The position numbers and the translations under genes were made by a program. A DNA stretch of 64,000 nucleotides from Paenibacillus endoradicis (GTDB lineage Bacteria; Bacillota; Bacilli; Paenibacillales; Paenibacillaceae). Location of the stretch: positions 310,001 through 374,000 of the forward strand of contig NZ_JANQBB010000004.1 of the NCBI RefSeq assembly GCF_024721975.1, written 5' to 3'. This document shows positions 45,237 to 53,693 of the stretch, one piece after another (position 1 is the first letter of the stretch; every line of letters starts with the position of its first letter). A model generated the notes under the pieces. It did no database searches, had not been told where the DNA came from, and was given only the letters and a program-made list of their open reading frames with translations.

Positions 45237-45288
45237 AAGGAGCTGACAAAGGTAGTTATCACACTACTTTCGTCAGCTCCTTTTTTTC
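45237..45288. terminator. Bidirectional terminator between VOC gene and ABC operon
   Basis: AAGGAGCTGAC / GTCAGCTCCTT outer arms with inner AAAGGTAGT / ACTACTTTC and seven T residues on the plus strand. Confidence 0.85.
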
Positions 45289-45303
45289 TCTATTTAATAT
45301 TAA

Positions 45304-45981
45304 TTATAGGATAACACCATCACGCATCGTAATGACACGATCTGCGAAAGGTAGCATCTCTTCATCATGTGTAACAAGCAGTGTTGCAATATTAAGCTTT
45401 TTCGTAATCGATTGAATAAGAGTCATAACATCTTTAGAACGGCTAGAATCTAAGCTAGCAGTCGGTTCATCAGCAAACAATATTTGTGGTTGATGAATAA
45501 TTGCTCGTGCAATGGCGACTCGTTGTTTCTCTCCTCCAGATAGGGAAGATGGATACGCATGCTGACGATGTTCCATTCCAACAAGTTGTAGCATTGCTGT
45601 AACTGTTTTTTTGCGATCTTGCTTACTATGCTTATTCTCGGCTACATCTAGCATTAACAATAGCTGATCTTCAACAGTAAGAAACGGTACTAGATGAGAT
45701 GATTGAAAAACAAAGCCGAACTGCGAGGCACGTAGTTGTCGAATGCCCTCTTGCGACATCGTTGTGAGATCCTTACCTTGAAACATAATTTGTCCACTGG
45801 ATGCGCTTTGTAGACCAGCAGCGATGGTTAGCAAAGTGCTCTTTCCAGATCCAGAAGCTCCGACAAGAGCTGTAACCTCGCCACTATTCACTTCAAGATT
45901 GACACCTTTTAATATTTGTTCACTCACTTCACCATTAGAAAACGTTTTGGTTAGCTTCGATATCGTTAGTGTAGTAGTCAT
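45304..45981 (-). CDS. ABC transporter ATP-binding protein (LolD/MacB-type)
   Basis: The ATG at 45981 lies one base after the permease stop and eleven bases after AAGGAGA; it gives 225 residues. Walker A GASGSGKST, Q-loop FQSSH, signature LSGGEKQR and Walker B ILFADEPT are all present. It pairs with the FtsX-type permease upstream. Such pairs in Firmicutes move lipophilic compounds or peptides, or act in antimicrobial sensing; substrate unknown. No kinase/regulator pair is next to it. Confidence 0.93.
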   Translation of the reverse strand: MTTTLTISKLTKTFSNGEVSEQILKGVNLEVNSGEVTALVGASGSGKSTLLTIAAGLQSASSGQIMFQGKDLTTMSQEGIRQLRASQFGFVFQSSHLVPFLTVEDQLLLMLDVAENKHSKQDRKKTVTAMLQLVGMEHRQHAYPSSLSGGEKQRVAIARAIIHQPQILFADEPTASLDSSRSKDVMTLIQSITKKLNIATLLVTHDEEMLPFADRVITMRDGVIL

Positions 45982-45982
45982 A

Positions 45983-47014
45983 TTACATCTCTCCTTGCTG
46001 AATAGCTTGTAGTGGCTCAACTTTTTTGATCTGAATACCAGAAATTGTTGCACCAATAAAACCAATAATAAGGAATAGTATTGATAACATAATCGTTGCC
46101 CCAATGGTCAAGTGGAATGGCATACCAGCGGGAGCTACTGCATTGAATAGTTGACTTGCACTAATTGATATTATTAGAGCAATGACTGTTACAAAAATCA
46201 TTTGTGCCCACATCATACGGAATAATGTGCTTGTCTTCACACCGATCGCTTTCAGTATTCCATACAATCCGATTTTTTGAACGTTCATCATATAGAAGAA
46301 GATGGCGAACAGTAATCCGCTAATCGCGATCAAGAACCATATAATCATATTTAGAGTCATTTGCTCTGCCTTATAGCTAGCTATCGTATTCAAAAATGCA
46401 CTATTAGAGAAGGATACCATTCCCTCAATAACTGGCTCTTCCTCTCCTGGAATAAATATCATTTGCAAAGAATTTGTACGATACATTTCTTTGTAATTTT
46501 GTTCATGGATAAAGGCGACATCAGCATGGCTGAACTTTTGCTCCTCTGCAAAGTCAACAACCGATAATTGTCCACTATATTGATCGTTAGTAAGTTTTGT
46601 ATTTAATTTGATTCCATCTTCTTGGACATCGGAGTTTAATACAATTTCCCCTGGTTGAACAGTTGGAAATAGATCGGATTCCGTAGCCGCAACGAATGCA
46701 ACACCATGTTGTTTATCATTCTCATCATTTACAAAACCCATTTGAATCGATAATGCGAATGCATCTGGATAGAGACTCAAAGTTTTCGCTTGTTGCTCAC
46801 TATCTATTTTAGATATGTTATACGTATCGTTAGCATCGCTGTTCATATAAAAATGTCCTTGAGGCATGCCTTTAACGAGTGCTGAATTATCTTGTGATAA
46901 CCCATTTGCTAACCCTGAAATAATAAATGTCAAAAAACTAATAAGAAAAATGATTGAACCAACAATAACAAATTTTGCTTTGCTCTTCTTAATTTCTTTC
47001 CAAGCCATGTTCAT
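45983..47014 (-). CDS. FtsX/MacB-type ABC transporter permease
   Basis: A 343-residue permease: one N-terminal membrane helix (about 14-36), a large outside domain of about 180 residues, then three helices near the C terminus with the FtsX pattern (MNVQKIGLYGILKAIGVKT, MMWAQMIFVTVIALIIS, GFIGATISGIQIKKVEPLQAI). It forms a MacB-like half with the ATPase gene that follows immediately. The first residues MNMAWKEIKKSKAKF are typical of such permeases. AAGGGATG lies before the ATG. Confidence 0.9.
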   Translation of the reverse strand: MNMAWKEIKKSKAKFVIVGSIIFLISFLTFIISGLANGLSQDNSALVKGMPQGHFYMNSDANDTYNISKIDSEQQAKTLSLYPDAFALSIQMGFVNDENDKQHGVAFVAATESDLFPTVQPGEIVLNSDVQEDGIKLNTKLTNDQYSGQLSVVDFAEEQKFSHADVAFIHEQNYKEMYRTNSLQMIFIPGEEEPVIEGMVSFSNSAFLNTIASYKAEQMTLNMIIWFLIAISGLLFAIFFYMMNVQKIGLYGILKAIGVKTSTLFRMMWAQMIFVTVIALIISISASQLFNAVAPAGMPFHLTIGATIMLSILFLIIGFIGATISGIQIKKVEPLQAIQQGEM

Positions 47015-47139
47015 AATTAATCATCCCTTTCTTGATTACATCTTTATATTAAGGATGCAATATGAACGCAGTATGAACAGACGATGACGAAATTAAGTAC
47101 GATGTATGATCAACTTGATATATAGAAATAAACAGTACA

Positions 47140-47178
47140 AATAGGCTACCCCTATACAAAGCTTAGAGGTAACCTATT
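47140..47178 (-). terminator. Terminator of the minus-strand aldo/keto reductase gene
   Basis: AATAGG...AGGGGT-type arms: AATAGGTTACCTCT pairs with AGGGGTAGCCTATT, after the stop codon at 47240. Confidence 0.6.
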
Positions 47179-47239
47179 GTTTTTCGTCTATAGTATATAT
47201 TCTCGTTACTTAATTAGTTAGATCATGTGCACGGGTATT

Positions 47240-48223
47240 TTAGTAAGAACCGCGAATATGGGCATGTACGTTTTCTGTATACCATTGCTCTAAACGAGAC
47301 ATGTCTTCATGTGAGAATGACGGTACATCTAGTGCACCAAGATTATCTAGCACTTGCTGAGAATTTTTAAAGCCAGGAATAACGGTGCTTACTGCTTCAT
47401 GATCTAGTATCCAACGTAATGCAGCTCGAGTCATATTGTCTTTGCCATCTGCAATCCAGCCTAACTCACGACTAAGTTCTTGACCTTTTGCAAGGGGAAT
47501 TCCAGCGAAAGTTTCGCCAACATTGAAAGCTTCTCCATTACTATTATAGCTACGATGGTCACTCGACTCGAACGAAGCTTGTTGATTGAATTTGCCTGTA
47601 AGTAAACCACTGGCAAGTGGTACTCGAGCAAGAATTCCTACACCTTTTTCCTGCGCAACAGGTAGAAGTTGCTGTGACACCTTCTGACGGAAGATGTTGA
47701 AGATAACTTGCAGTGCACTAACATTGGATTGCTCCATGCAAAATAATCCTTCTTCCACACTTTCAACGCTAACGCCGTAATAGCGAATTTTACCTTCATC
47801 CTTCAACTTATCAAGCACTTCAAATACTAATCCTTGTTTCAAAATATCAAATGAAGGGCAATGAATTTGATATAAGTCAATTTGTTCACGTTTTAGACGC
47901 TGTAAGCTTGCTTCGCAATAGGCGCGTACTGCATCCTCTGTGTAGTTGGCGGGATCATTAACATTTCCTTTTCTACAAAACTTTGTAGCAATATATATTT
48001 CTGATTCGCGACCTGCTGTAGCTTTTGCTAGCAGTTCTTCGCTATGTCCATTGCCATATACATCGGCAGTATCGAAGAAATTAACGCCTTGTTCCATTGC
48101 GGTATGTAACGCCTGCAAAGAGACTTCATCGGACACTGTTCCCCAGTCTCCACCAATCCCCCATGTTCCAAAGCTCACTTCACTAATACGTAATTCTGTG
48201 TTACCTAATTGTCTATATTTCAA
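47240..48223 (-). CDS. Aldo/keto reductase (AKR, YhdN/TAS-like)
   Basis: The TTG at 48223, nine bases after AAGGGAG, gives 327 residues and the usual start MKYRQLGNTELRISEVSFGTWG. The tetrad is present: Asp and Tyr in FFDTADVYGNG, Lys in ATKFC, His in YQIHCPS; the cofactor part has ALRWILDHEAVSTVIPG. It reduces carbonyl compounds with NADPH; substrate unknown. It belongs to another AKR subgroup than the gene at 23626, with which it shares only the fold. Confidence 0.92.
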   Translation of the reverse strand: MKYRQLGNTELRISEVSFGTWGIGGDWGTVSDEVSLQALHTAMEQGVNFFDTADVYGNGHSEELLAKATAGRESEIYIATKFCRKGNVNDPANYTEDAVRAYCEASLQRLKREQIDLYQIHCPSFDILKQGLVFEVLDKLKDEGKIRYYGVSVESVEEGLFCMEQSNVSALQVIFNIFRQKVSQQLLPVAQEKGVGILARVPLASGLLTGKFNQQASFESSDHRSYNSNGEAFNVGETFAGIPLAKGQELSRELGWIADGKDNMTRAALRWILDHEAVSTVIPGFKNSQQVLDNLGALDVPSFSHEDMSRLEQWYTENVHAHIRGSY

Positions 48224-48319
48224 TGTCACTAACTCCCTTCGAAAATATAATAATCGACCATGATGTTCATGCTGCAATCAATCATTATGATACATCTTAA
48301 AATAGGTATCAATAAAAGT

Positions 48320-48354
48320 ATAAGACCATTCCAATCGAAATGGAATGGTCTTAT
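48320..48354 (-). terminator. Terminator of the SRPBCC/ArsR operon
   Basis: Perfect 14-base arms ATAAGACCATTCCA / TGGAATGGTCTTAT directly after the ArsR-type gene's stop codon, followed on the minus strand by ACTTTTATT. Confidence 0.8.
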
Positions 48355-48355
48355 G

Positions 48356-48676
48356 TTAGTCTTGTTCTACAATGTTTTTTAACGCTAATAATCGATTGTC
48401 CCAATAGACTTCAAAGAATGAAAGCCAGTCTTGTATTTGAACTAACGGTTCAGCTTCCAATCGATAACGTGTTTCACGTCCGAGCTTTCGCTTGCTAACA
48501 AGTCCCGCATCATTCAGTACATATAGATGTTTATTAATAGCGGTACGCGACAAAGAAAAGTGAGTAGTAATCGCTGTAATCGGCATTTCACCATTTGCAA
48601 GTAGCACAAGCATTGTTCTTCTAGTAGGATCAGAGATTGCTTGAAATACATCTTGCTTTAATACTGGAGCTGCCAC
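48356..48676 (-). CDS. ArsR-family regulator
   Basis: A 106-residue winged-helix protein: FQAISDPTRRTMLVLLANGEMPITAITTHFSLSRTAINKHLYVLNDAGLVSKRKLGRETRYRL. There are no metal-binding Cys residues, so it belongs to the ArsR/SRPBCC-coupled type. The GTG start follows the stop codon of the SRPBCC gene with no gap (TAAGTG), so the two are coupled. It likely represses this operon through the palindrome at 49122-49141. Confidence 0.9.
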   Translation of the reverse strand: MAAPVLKQDVFQAISDPTRRTMLVLLANGEMPITAITTHFSLSRTAINKHLYVLNDAGLVSKRKLGRETRYRLEAEPLVQIQDWLSFFEVYWDNRLLALKNIVEQD

Positions 48677-49105
48677 TTATGATTGCTCCAAAATTGCAGG
48701 CAATTTATCCTGCACAATATTGTCCCAACCACCGTTCATAATACCACGAATGATGGAATGAGGTTGACCGAATTCAGTAACGGTATTAGCATCCCAGCCA
48801 GAATGAATTAAGGTGAATTCAGTTGTTGTATCAGAAAGCTGTTTTAATTGGAATTCTAAATGCCAATCTTTGCCCCAGTCAAAACCAACACGATAGGGTG
48901 GTTCAACATCGGTGACGATGCATGGAGAATCGCCAAATTGAGCGGCATGAAGTATGAACTGTTTGCCAACAACAGCTACAAAAGTATTAGGCATCCACCA
49001 ACTTGCAATACCTTCTGATGTCGCAACGATTTTCCATACCTTATCAATAGGTGCTTGTAGCACAATTGTTTTACGTATATCTTGTAATGTTTCTTCTGTA
49101 CTCAT
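48677..49105 (-). CDS. SRPBCC (AHSA1/START-like) domain protein
   Basis: A 142-residue protein of the AHSA1 branch of the SRPBCC fold: IRKTIVLQAPIDKVWKIVATSEGIASWWMPN, then FDWGKDWHLEFQL and GGWDNIVQDKLPAIL. These proteins have a deep hydrophobic pocket for an unknown ligand and are very often next to an ArsR regulator, as here. It is first in the two-gene operon; GGAGG lies before the ATG. Confidence 0.9.
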   Translation of the reverse strand: MSTEETLQDIRKTIVLQAPIDKVWKIVATSEGIASWWMPNTFVAVVGKQFILHAAQFGDSPCIVTDVEPPYRVGFDWGKDWHLEFQLKQLSDTTTEFTLIHSGWDANTVTEFGQPHSIIRGIMNGGWDNIVQDKLPAILEQS

Positions 49106-49121
49106 AATTAGCCTCCTCTAA

Positions 49122-49141
49122 GTAACACCTTAGGGTGTTAC
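49122..49141. promoter_or_regulatory. Perfect palindrome, ArsR operator candidate
   Basis: GTAACACC-TTAG-GGTGTTAC, two perfect 8-base arms with a four-base centre, between the SRPBCC ribosome site and the presumed promoter, where bound repressor would block the operon. Confidence 0.7.
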
Positions 49142-49330
49142 GTTATAATATCATGAAAAGATAAAAGCTGCAAATGATCCTATGTATCATATCGTTGATC
49201 TCTCCTAATTGATCTACGATGTGAAGACATGCTGTGGAATAGTATCGACGTAATAGGTTGAAAATATGCAAAAATTGTCGAATGATATTTAGCTATGATG
49301 ATAGTGTTTTTATCTGATTGCAACTGCCTG

Positions 49331-49359
49331 TTGACTTTGGATCTACAGTGCAGTATTAT
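49331..49359 (+). promoter_or_regulatory. Sigma-A type promoter before the DUF6530 gene
   Basis: TTGACT (49331-49336), 17 bases, TATTAT (49354-49359), about 70 bases before the start codon. The remaining gap from 49142 to 49330 holds nothing I can name. Confidence 0.6.
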
Positions 49360-49369
49360 ACTTTTTAGA

Positions 49370-49393
49370 TTAGTAATTTAGTAAATTAGTAAA
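49370..49393 (+). repeat. Three 8-base tandem repeats in the leader
   Basis: TTAGTAAT, TTAGTAAA, TTAGTAAA in tandem, just downstream of the predicted transcription start of the DUF6530 gene. Confidence 0.6.
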
Positions 49394-49429
49394 TAACTAA
49401 AACGAATTCGGATTTCAGGAGGAATATTA

Positions 49430-49909
49430 ATGCAAATTCCAACAACTTTAAAACATAAACCGGTTATTGTCTGTGAAAATTATGAGAATGTAGATGGTAA
49501 GTATGCTTACAATAGTGATGCAAAAGGGATTTCGTTAGGGTTGGCACAGTGGAATGATCGAGGGAAACTAGATATTTCTGCAAAAGTATGGAGACATACA
49601 GGAGGTAAGTGGTCAAGACAATCAGAAGAGCTACCGTTACATCGTGTAATCGATCTTGCGATCATGGTATGCCAAGCGAAATTACATTTTCAAGAGGCAT
49701 ATCGTTATGAGAAGTTATATGATCCAGAAAATCCAGTCATCGAAAGAGTTGGATTACAAGGCGATGCGATGACAATTGGTGTCTGTGATAATAATGAGAA
49801 AATAGACGAAGATATTAAGTTATTCAACCAAGCACTAAGCGATGATGGCGAATTGATCGGAGAAAGACTGAGTACATTATCACGTATGCTGAAAGAAATG
49901 GGATACTAA
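49430..49909 (+). CDS. DUF6530-like hypothetical protein
   Basis: A 159-residue soluble protein: LKHKPVIVCENYENVDGKYAYNSDAKGISLGLAQWNDRGKLDISAKVWRHTGGKWSRQSEELPLHR, which I recognise as the DUF6530-type family of Firmicutes with unknown function. The pattern is mixed alpha/beta, no signal peptide. AGGAGG lies before the ATG. The YdeI-like gene follows after six bases, so they form an operon. Confidence 0.75.
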   Translation: MQIPTTLKHKPVIVCENYENVDGKYAYNSDAKGISLGLAQWNDRGKLDISAKVWRHTGGKWSRQSEELPLHRVIDLAIMVCQAKLHFQEAYRYEKLYDPENPVIERVGLQGDAMTIGVCDNNEKIDEDIKLFNQALSDDGELIGERLSTLSRMLKEMGY

Positions 49910-49915
49910 TATAAG

Positions 49916-50587
49916 ATGACTAAAACGATCGTTGATAAGCTGAATTTGCATAAGTATAAGCAGCCTGTTGTGCTTAATATGCCACAAGGTCAACATTTGC
50001 TCGAAGGATTAGAACAATATGATACATCGTTCGTTCAAGATAGCTATGATCTTATCTTTGCTTTTGTTCTGGAAATGTCTCAGTTGCAGTTGCTTGTTCA
50101 GCAAGTATTAAATGAAGGTAAGCTTTCAAAAGGTGGATACCTCTATATTGCTTATCCGAAAAAAGGGAATAAGGTGTATGATACCTATATTCATCGCGAT
50201 CATTTGTTTGAAGGAATAGGAGCGGATGAAGAGGGCTATATTGGCGACAGTTCGCTTAAGTTCGCTCGTATGGTTGGTTTGAATGAAGTATTTACTGTGG
50301 TTGGATTGAAAGAAGAAGTAAAAGGTAATGCAACCGCCTCTTCGAAATTGAGTCAATCGGTAGCTGATTATGTGGATTACATTCCACAAGTAGAAAGCGA
50401 TCTACAGAGCACGCGTCAGTTATTAGTCATATATCAGCAATTAACGCCAGGATATCGCAGGGATTGGGCAAGATATGTCTATAGCGCGAAACAAGATACT
50501 ACTCGATTGAAGCGGATAAATGAGATGAAGATGATTCTTGCCGCTGGGTACAAATCTCGAGAATTGTATAGGAAAGATCAATCGTAG
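49916..50587 (+). CDS. YdeI/OmpD-associated family protein
   Basis: A 223-residue protein. The N-terminal part (1-130) is a DUF3052-like fold (LILSNGYDLIFAFVLEM-type segment YDLIFAFVLEMSQLQ and GGYLYIAYPKKG). The C-terminal part carries the YdeI tail LTPGYRRDWARYVYSAKQDTTRLKRINEMKMILAAGYKS. Family members are linked in enterobacteria to peptide resistance, but the biochemical role is open. It is the second gene of a two-gene operon with the DUF6530-like gene. Confidence 0.8.
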   Translation: MTKTIVDKLNLHKYKQPVVLNMPQGQHLLEGLEQYDTSFVQDSYDLIFAFVLEMSQLQLLVQQVLNEGKLSKGGYLYIAYPKKGNKVYDTYIHRDHLFEGIGADEEGYIGDSSLKFARMVGLNEVFTVVGLKEEVKGNATASSKLSQSVADYVDYIPQVESDLQSTRQLLVIYQQLTPGYRRDWARYVYSAKQDTTRLKRINEMKMILAAGYKSRELYRKDQS

Positions 50588-50595
50588 GTTGATAT

Positions 50596-50636
50596 AAAAA
50601 AAGGAACTATGCCGTATGAGCATAGTTCCTTTTTTG
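50596..50636. terminator. Bidirectional terminator after the YdeI-like gene
   Basis: AAAAAAAGGAACTATG / CATAGTTCCTTTTTT stem with a nine-base loop, between convergent genes. Confidence 0.85.
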
Positions 50637-50668
50637 CTTTCATTAAAAGCTTTAGCCATAACTATCAA

Positions 50669-51001
50669 CTATACAGTTACATCGAATGTACTACTTGATA
50701 GTTTATCTTTAGAGGATGTACTTGAATTAGATTTTTCATTCCCCTCTTGCGCAGATTTAGCACGTTCTGCTTCTGCCTTAGCAGCATTTGCTTGCTTTTG
50801 CTGAATTTGAAGCTGTAACATCTGGATTTGTTGTTGAATCAGTTGGATTTTTGCTTGTTTTGTTTTTTCATCATCATCACTCTTTTGCACCTCTTGTAAT
50901 TGCTTCATAAGCTTAACAATTTGTTTTTCAAGACTTGAGGTGCTGTTGTCAGTTGATGATACTGAAAAAGAACCGCTGCCTGAAATTGATGAAATTCCCA
51001 T
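50669..51001 (-). CDS. FlxA-like small coiled-coil protein
   Basis: The ATG at 51001 gives 110 residues. A Ser/Gly-rich start (MGISSISGSGSFSVSS) is followed by one long coiled coil (about 25-85: LEKQIVKLMKQLQEVQ, IQLIQQQIQMLQLQIQQKQ) and a Ser-rich tail. It fits the FlxA-like family, whose E. coli member belongs to the flagellar regulon; function is unknown. AAGGAAG precedes the ATG. Single gene. Confidence 0.75.
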   Translation of the reverse strand: MGISSISGSGSFSVSSTDNSTSSLEKQIVKLMKQLQEVQKSDDDEKTKQAKIQLIQQQIQMLQLQIQQKQANAAKAEAERAKSAQEGNEKSNSSTSSKDKLSSSTFDVTV

Positions 51002-51224
51002 AGTGGTCACTTCCTTGATTATTAGTGTATATAGATGTTAGCTCCATCATCTCGTCTTTGGAAAAAATACTTTTTGAACGTGTACTATAAGCACTATTAT
51101 AAAACAATCTAAAGAAATGAGTACTAAAAGTTAGCTGAAAGTATTAACGCAGCAAAACAGCGAGCCATCACTCACGACACAAGCCCATTTAGAATAAGAT
51201 AGAAAAAAAGTTAGAGGATGATTG

Positions 51225-51848
51225 ATGATGTCAGAGATGTTTCCGCTATGCATTCAGACAAATATCGTATCCCATGGTCCCCAAAGGATCGTCTACTATC
51301 CAGAAATTGTTGGAGTACCTAATAAAGAGTGGCAACATGAAGTGAATAATAGATTAGCAGAACAGACTCAGCAACTTATTCATATGCTGATTGGTGATGA
51401 TCCTGAAACGTTAAGTATTATGATGGGTTCTTATGAAGTGAAAAATAATCAGCGTAATATATTGAGTATCACGCAATCTAATTCAGCATATCATGCTCAT
51501 GCGGCGCATGGTATGAGATATTTGAAATCAATGACATTCGATATGGGGAAAGAAAAGCAATATATACTGTCCGAACTGTTTATACCAGGTAGCAATTATG
51601 TAAGTCGTCTTTCTAAATTAGTCGCTGAGCAAATTAAGCAACGTGGAATCGAGACATTTGAGCCGTTTACTACGATTGATCCTGAGCAATCATTTTATAT
51701 TGCAGATAAAACATTGGTACTCTACTATCAACTGTATGATATTACACCTTATGTATTTGGCTTTCCAATATTTCCGATATCCGTCTTTGATATCGTAGAT
51801 ATCGTCGTTGATGATGGTCCGTTAGGTGTCATGGCGGTCAATGATTGA
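51225..51848 (+). CDS. Soluble RsiV-like protein (DUF3298 domain, no membrane helix)
   Basis: The ATG at 51225, seven bases after AGAGG, gives 207 residues. The protein has the DUF4163/DUF3298 fold of the RsiV outer domain: it shares IDPEQSFYIADKTLVLYYQLYDITPYVFG with the same place in the neighbouring RsiV (IDAEQGFYITEEGKLVVAFDKYDVAPG). It lacks any membrane helix or signal peptide, so it should be cytoplasmic unless exported without a signal. It converges with sigV-rsiV across a perfect terminator. It may be a paralogue that arose from the anti-sigma's sensor domain; role unknown. Confidence 0.82.
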   Translation: MMSEMFPLCIQTNIVSHGPQRIVYYPEIVGVPNKEWQHEVNNRLAEQTQQLIHMLIGDDPETLSIMMGSYEVKNNQRNILSITQSNSAYHAHAAHGMRYLKSMTFDMGKEKQYILSELFIPGSNYVSRLSKLVAEQIKQRGIETFEPFTTIDPEQSFYIADKTLVLYYQLYDITPYVFGFPIFPISVFDIVDIVVDDGPLGVMAVND

Positions 51849-51916
51849 GTATTGTACAGTGTCAACATATAGATTTAGCTTACTATATTTGATTGCAAAA
51901 ATTAAATGATTTGTAA

Positions 51917-51960
51917 ACCAAAAAGCTACTATGCAGTATAATGCATAGTAGCTTTTTGGT
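51917..51960. terminator. Bidirectional terminator between DUF3298 gene and rsiV
   Basis: Perfect 19-base arms (ACCAAAAAGCTACTATGCA and its inverse) around a six-base loop, between convergent genes. Confidence 0.9.
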
Positions 51961-51990
51961 CATTAGTGTATTGTGAATCAGATATGAATG

Positions 51991-52881
51991 TTAGTGAATA
52001 TATTGATCACTAACAAGTACATCTTGTAGAATCTCACTTGGAATTTCAAACGTTGGATTCCCCATATATCCAGGTGCTACATCATATTTATCAAAAGCAA
52101 CAACTAACTTACCTTCTTCGGTAATATAGAAGCCTTGTTCGGCATCGATTGTAATGAACTCACCAAACAACTCGTCGTCTGGAATTCCCGCACCAGCAAC
52201 CCAATAATACTTATCGTTATTCGTTTCTTTCATTTGTTGTCTCATCTGTTCCTTGACGTTATCTGTAATGATCTGTACGTATTGATCATTTTTGAACAAA
52301 CTAGGAAGAGTTAATAAGAGTTCGTTCTGCTTATCAATCGTATCATATTGGATAACAGTTGATGATGATCCTACAGTTTCCACAGTATATCTACTGATTG
52401 TTAGTAATTGATCAGTATCTGTAATGATCTCGTATCCGCTATCTACACCAAGGTGGCCTCCACCTTCAATTGCCTCCATATCTTTCATATCGTTCTTAAA
52501 TTGCTCGTAAAGAGCTTCGGCTTCTTGTTTGTATTTCTCGTTCAATGTAGCCGTAATTTGGTCAGATCCAATATTCTCAATTTCAGGAACAGTAATATTA
52601 GCAGAGTATTTATCTTTATCCACCGTATAAGTTTTCCAAGTTAAGACGCTCACAACATTACCGATTACTGGAATGTCCGATAAAGATTTCGCCATAACCG
52701 GACTTACATTGAGACAAGTAGTGAATAATACAGCTGCTGCCACCGAGCCTAATCCCCACTTGCGCCCATTATGTTTTTTCCGCCTATGCTTAGAAATACT
52801 TGTACGAACGATATCATCTAATTGTTCAGGAATTTGTACGGAAGTGTATTCCTTCTCTAATTGCTCTAATTGTTTATCCAT
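51991..52881 (-). CDS. rsiV: Anti-sigma factor RsiV (DUF3298)
   Basis: The ATG at 52881 gives 296 residues: a cytoplasmic anti-sigma segment (1-42), one membrane helix about 43-64 (GLGSVAAAVLFTTCLNVSPVMA), and an outside DUF4163/DUF3298 domain. In B. subtilis this outside domain binds lysozyme, which leads to cleavage by signal peptidase and RasP and frees SigV. The segment after the helix (MAKSLSDIPVIG) resembles the cleaved region. It overlaps sigV by eight bases and is translationally coupled. Length and order match the known sigV-rsiV pair. Confidence 0.9.
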   Translation of the reverse strand: MDKQLEQLEKEYTSVQIPEQLDDIVRTSISKHRRKKHNGRKWGLGSVAAAVLFTTCLNVSPVMAKSLSDIPVIGNVVSVLTWKTYTVDKDKYSANITVPEIENIGSDQITATLNEKYKQEAEALYEQFKNDMKDMEAIEGGGHLGVDSGYEIITDTDQLLTISRYTVETVGSSSTVIQYDTIDKQNELLLTLPSLFKNDQYVQIITDNVKEQMRQQMKETNNDKYYWVAGAGIPDDELFGEFITIDAEQGFYITEEGKLVVAFDKYDVAPGYMGNPTFEIPSEILQDVLVSDQYIH

Positions 52882-53380
52882 TAAGACTCGCTCCTTCTTC
52901 GTCCTGTAATTCAATTTTAAGAATTTTTAAAGCTTTATATAGCCTAGCTTTGACTGTATTTATGTTGCTATTAAGTACATGGGATATATCTTCGATTTTC
53001 ATATCTTCAAAAAAACGTAATATGATAACCTCACGATAAATAGTTGGTAGTTGATGAAGCGCCACTTGCAAGTCTAGATCAGTGTAAGTATCCATTTGCG
53101 CTGTCATCAATGTTTCCAATACTTGATCTTCAACTACAGAAGTTCGCTTATGTTTGCGTAAGAAATCAATAGATGTCCGAACAACGATTTGATAGAACCA
53201 GCTTTTCATTTGAGATTCGCCATGTAGACTATCAAGATGTTCTAACGCTTTACGAATACTATCTTGGACAATATCTAGTGCATCTTGTTCATTATGTGTA
53301 TAGCTATACGCAAGAAGATAAAATCGATTTTTATTATTCATAATATAATCGATTAATCTTCTCTCCAAATTTGGCTTCAT
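52874..53380 (-). CDS. sigV: ECF sigma factor SigV
   Basis: A 168-residue extracytoplasmic-function sigma factor. Region 2 has YSYTHNEQDALDIVQDSIRKALEHLDSL and the MKSWFYQIVVRTSIDFLRK string; region 4 has LPTIYREVIILRFFEDMKIEDISHVLNSNINTVKARLYKALK. The sequence closely resembles B. subtilis SigV, the lysozyme-responsive sigma factor that drives oatA and dlt; those targets are not in this window. Overlap with rsiV and an ECF-like promoter upstream suggest autoregulation. GAAGGATC lies before the ATG. Confidence 0.92.
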   Translation of the reverse strand: MKPNLERRLIDYIMNNKNRFYLLAYSYTHNEQDALDIVQDSIRKALEHLDSLHGESQMKSWFYQIVVRTSIDFLRKHKRTSVVEDQVLETLMTAQMDTYTDLDLQVALHQLPTIYREVIILRFFEDMKIEDISHVLNSNINTVKARLYKALKILKIELQDEEGASLNG

Positions 53381-53422
53381 TGTGGGATCCTTCTTTCAAG
53401 TAATAAATACGTATATACTATA

Positions 53423-53450
53423 GACGGCTTGAGTAAGAGAAAAAGTTGAA
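53423..53450 (-). promoter_or_regulatory. Possible SigV-type promoter of sigV
   Basis: On the minus strand TTCAAC (53450-53445) followed by TTTTT, and CGTC (53426-53423). The elements look like ECF -35 and -10 sites; the gap is 18 bases, slightly long. The rest of the 53381-53693 gap has only short dyads. Confidence 0.4.
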
Positions 53451-53693
53451 GGGTACTAGAAAAAGAATAAATTGATCTCTTCCTATATAATGGCGAATAA
53501 GCTCCTATATCATTATGATATAAAATTTTTTATGAACTCCCTTTATAAGTGTTTACCATTAGAGCTAGTAGTTACACATACAATTTAGAAAAATTATGTA
53601 AAATAAACAGCTCTAGTTGTTGATAATTAACTTGAAATTTAAGTGTTGTAGCTTAAAATGAAGAGAATACGATATTATGAGGGAGACAATGTT

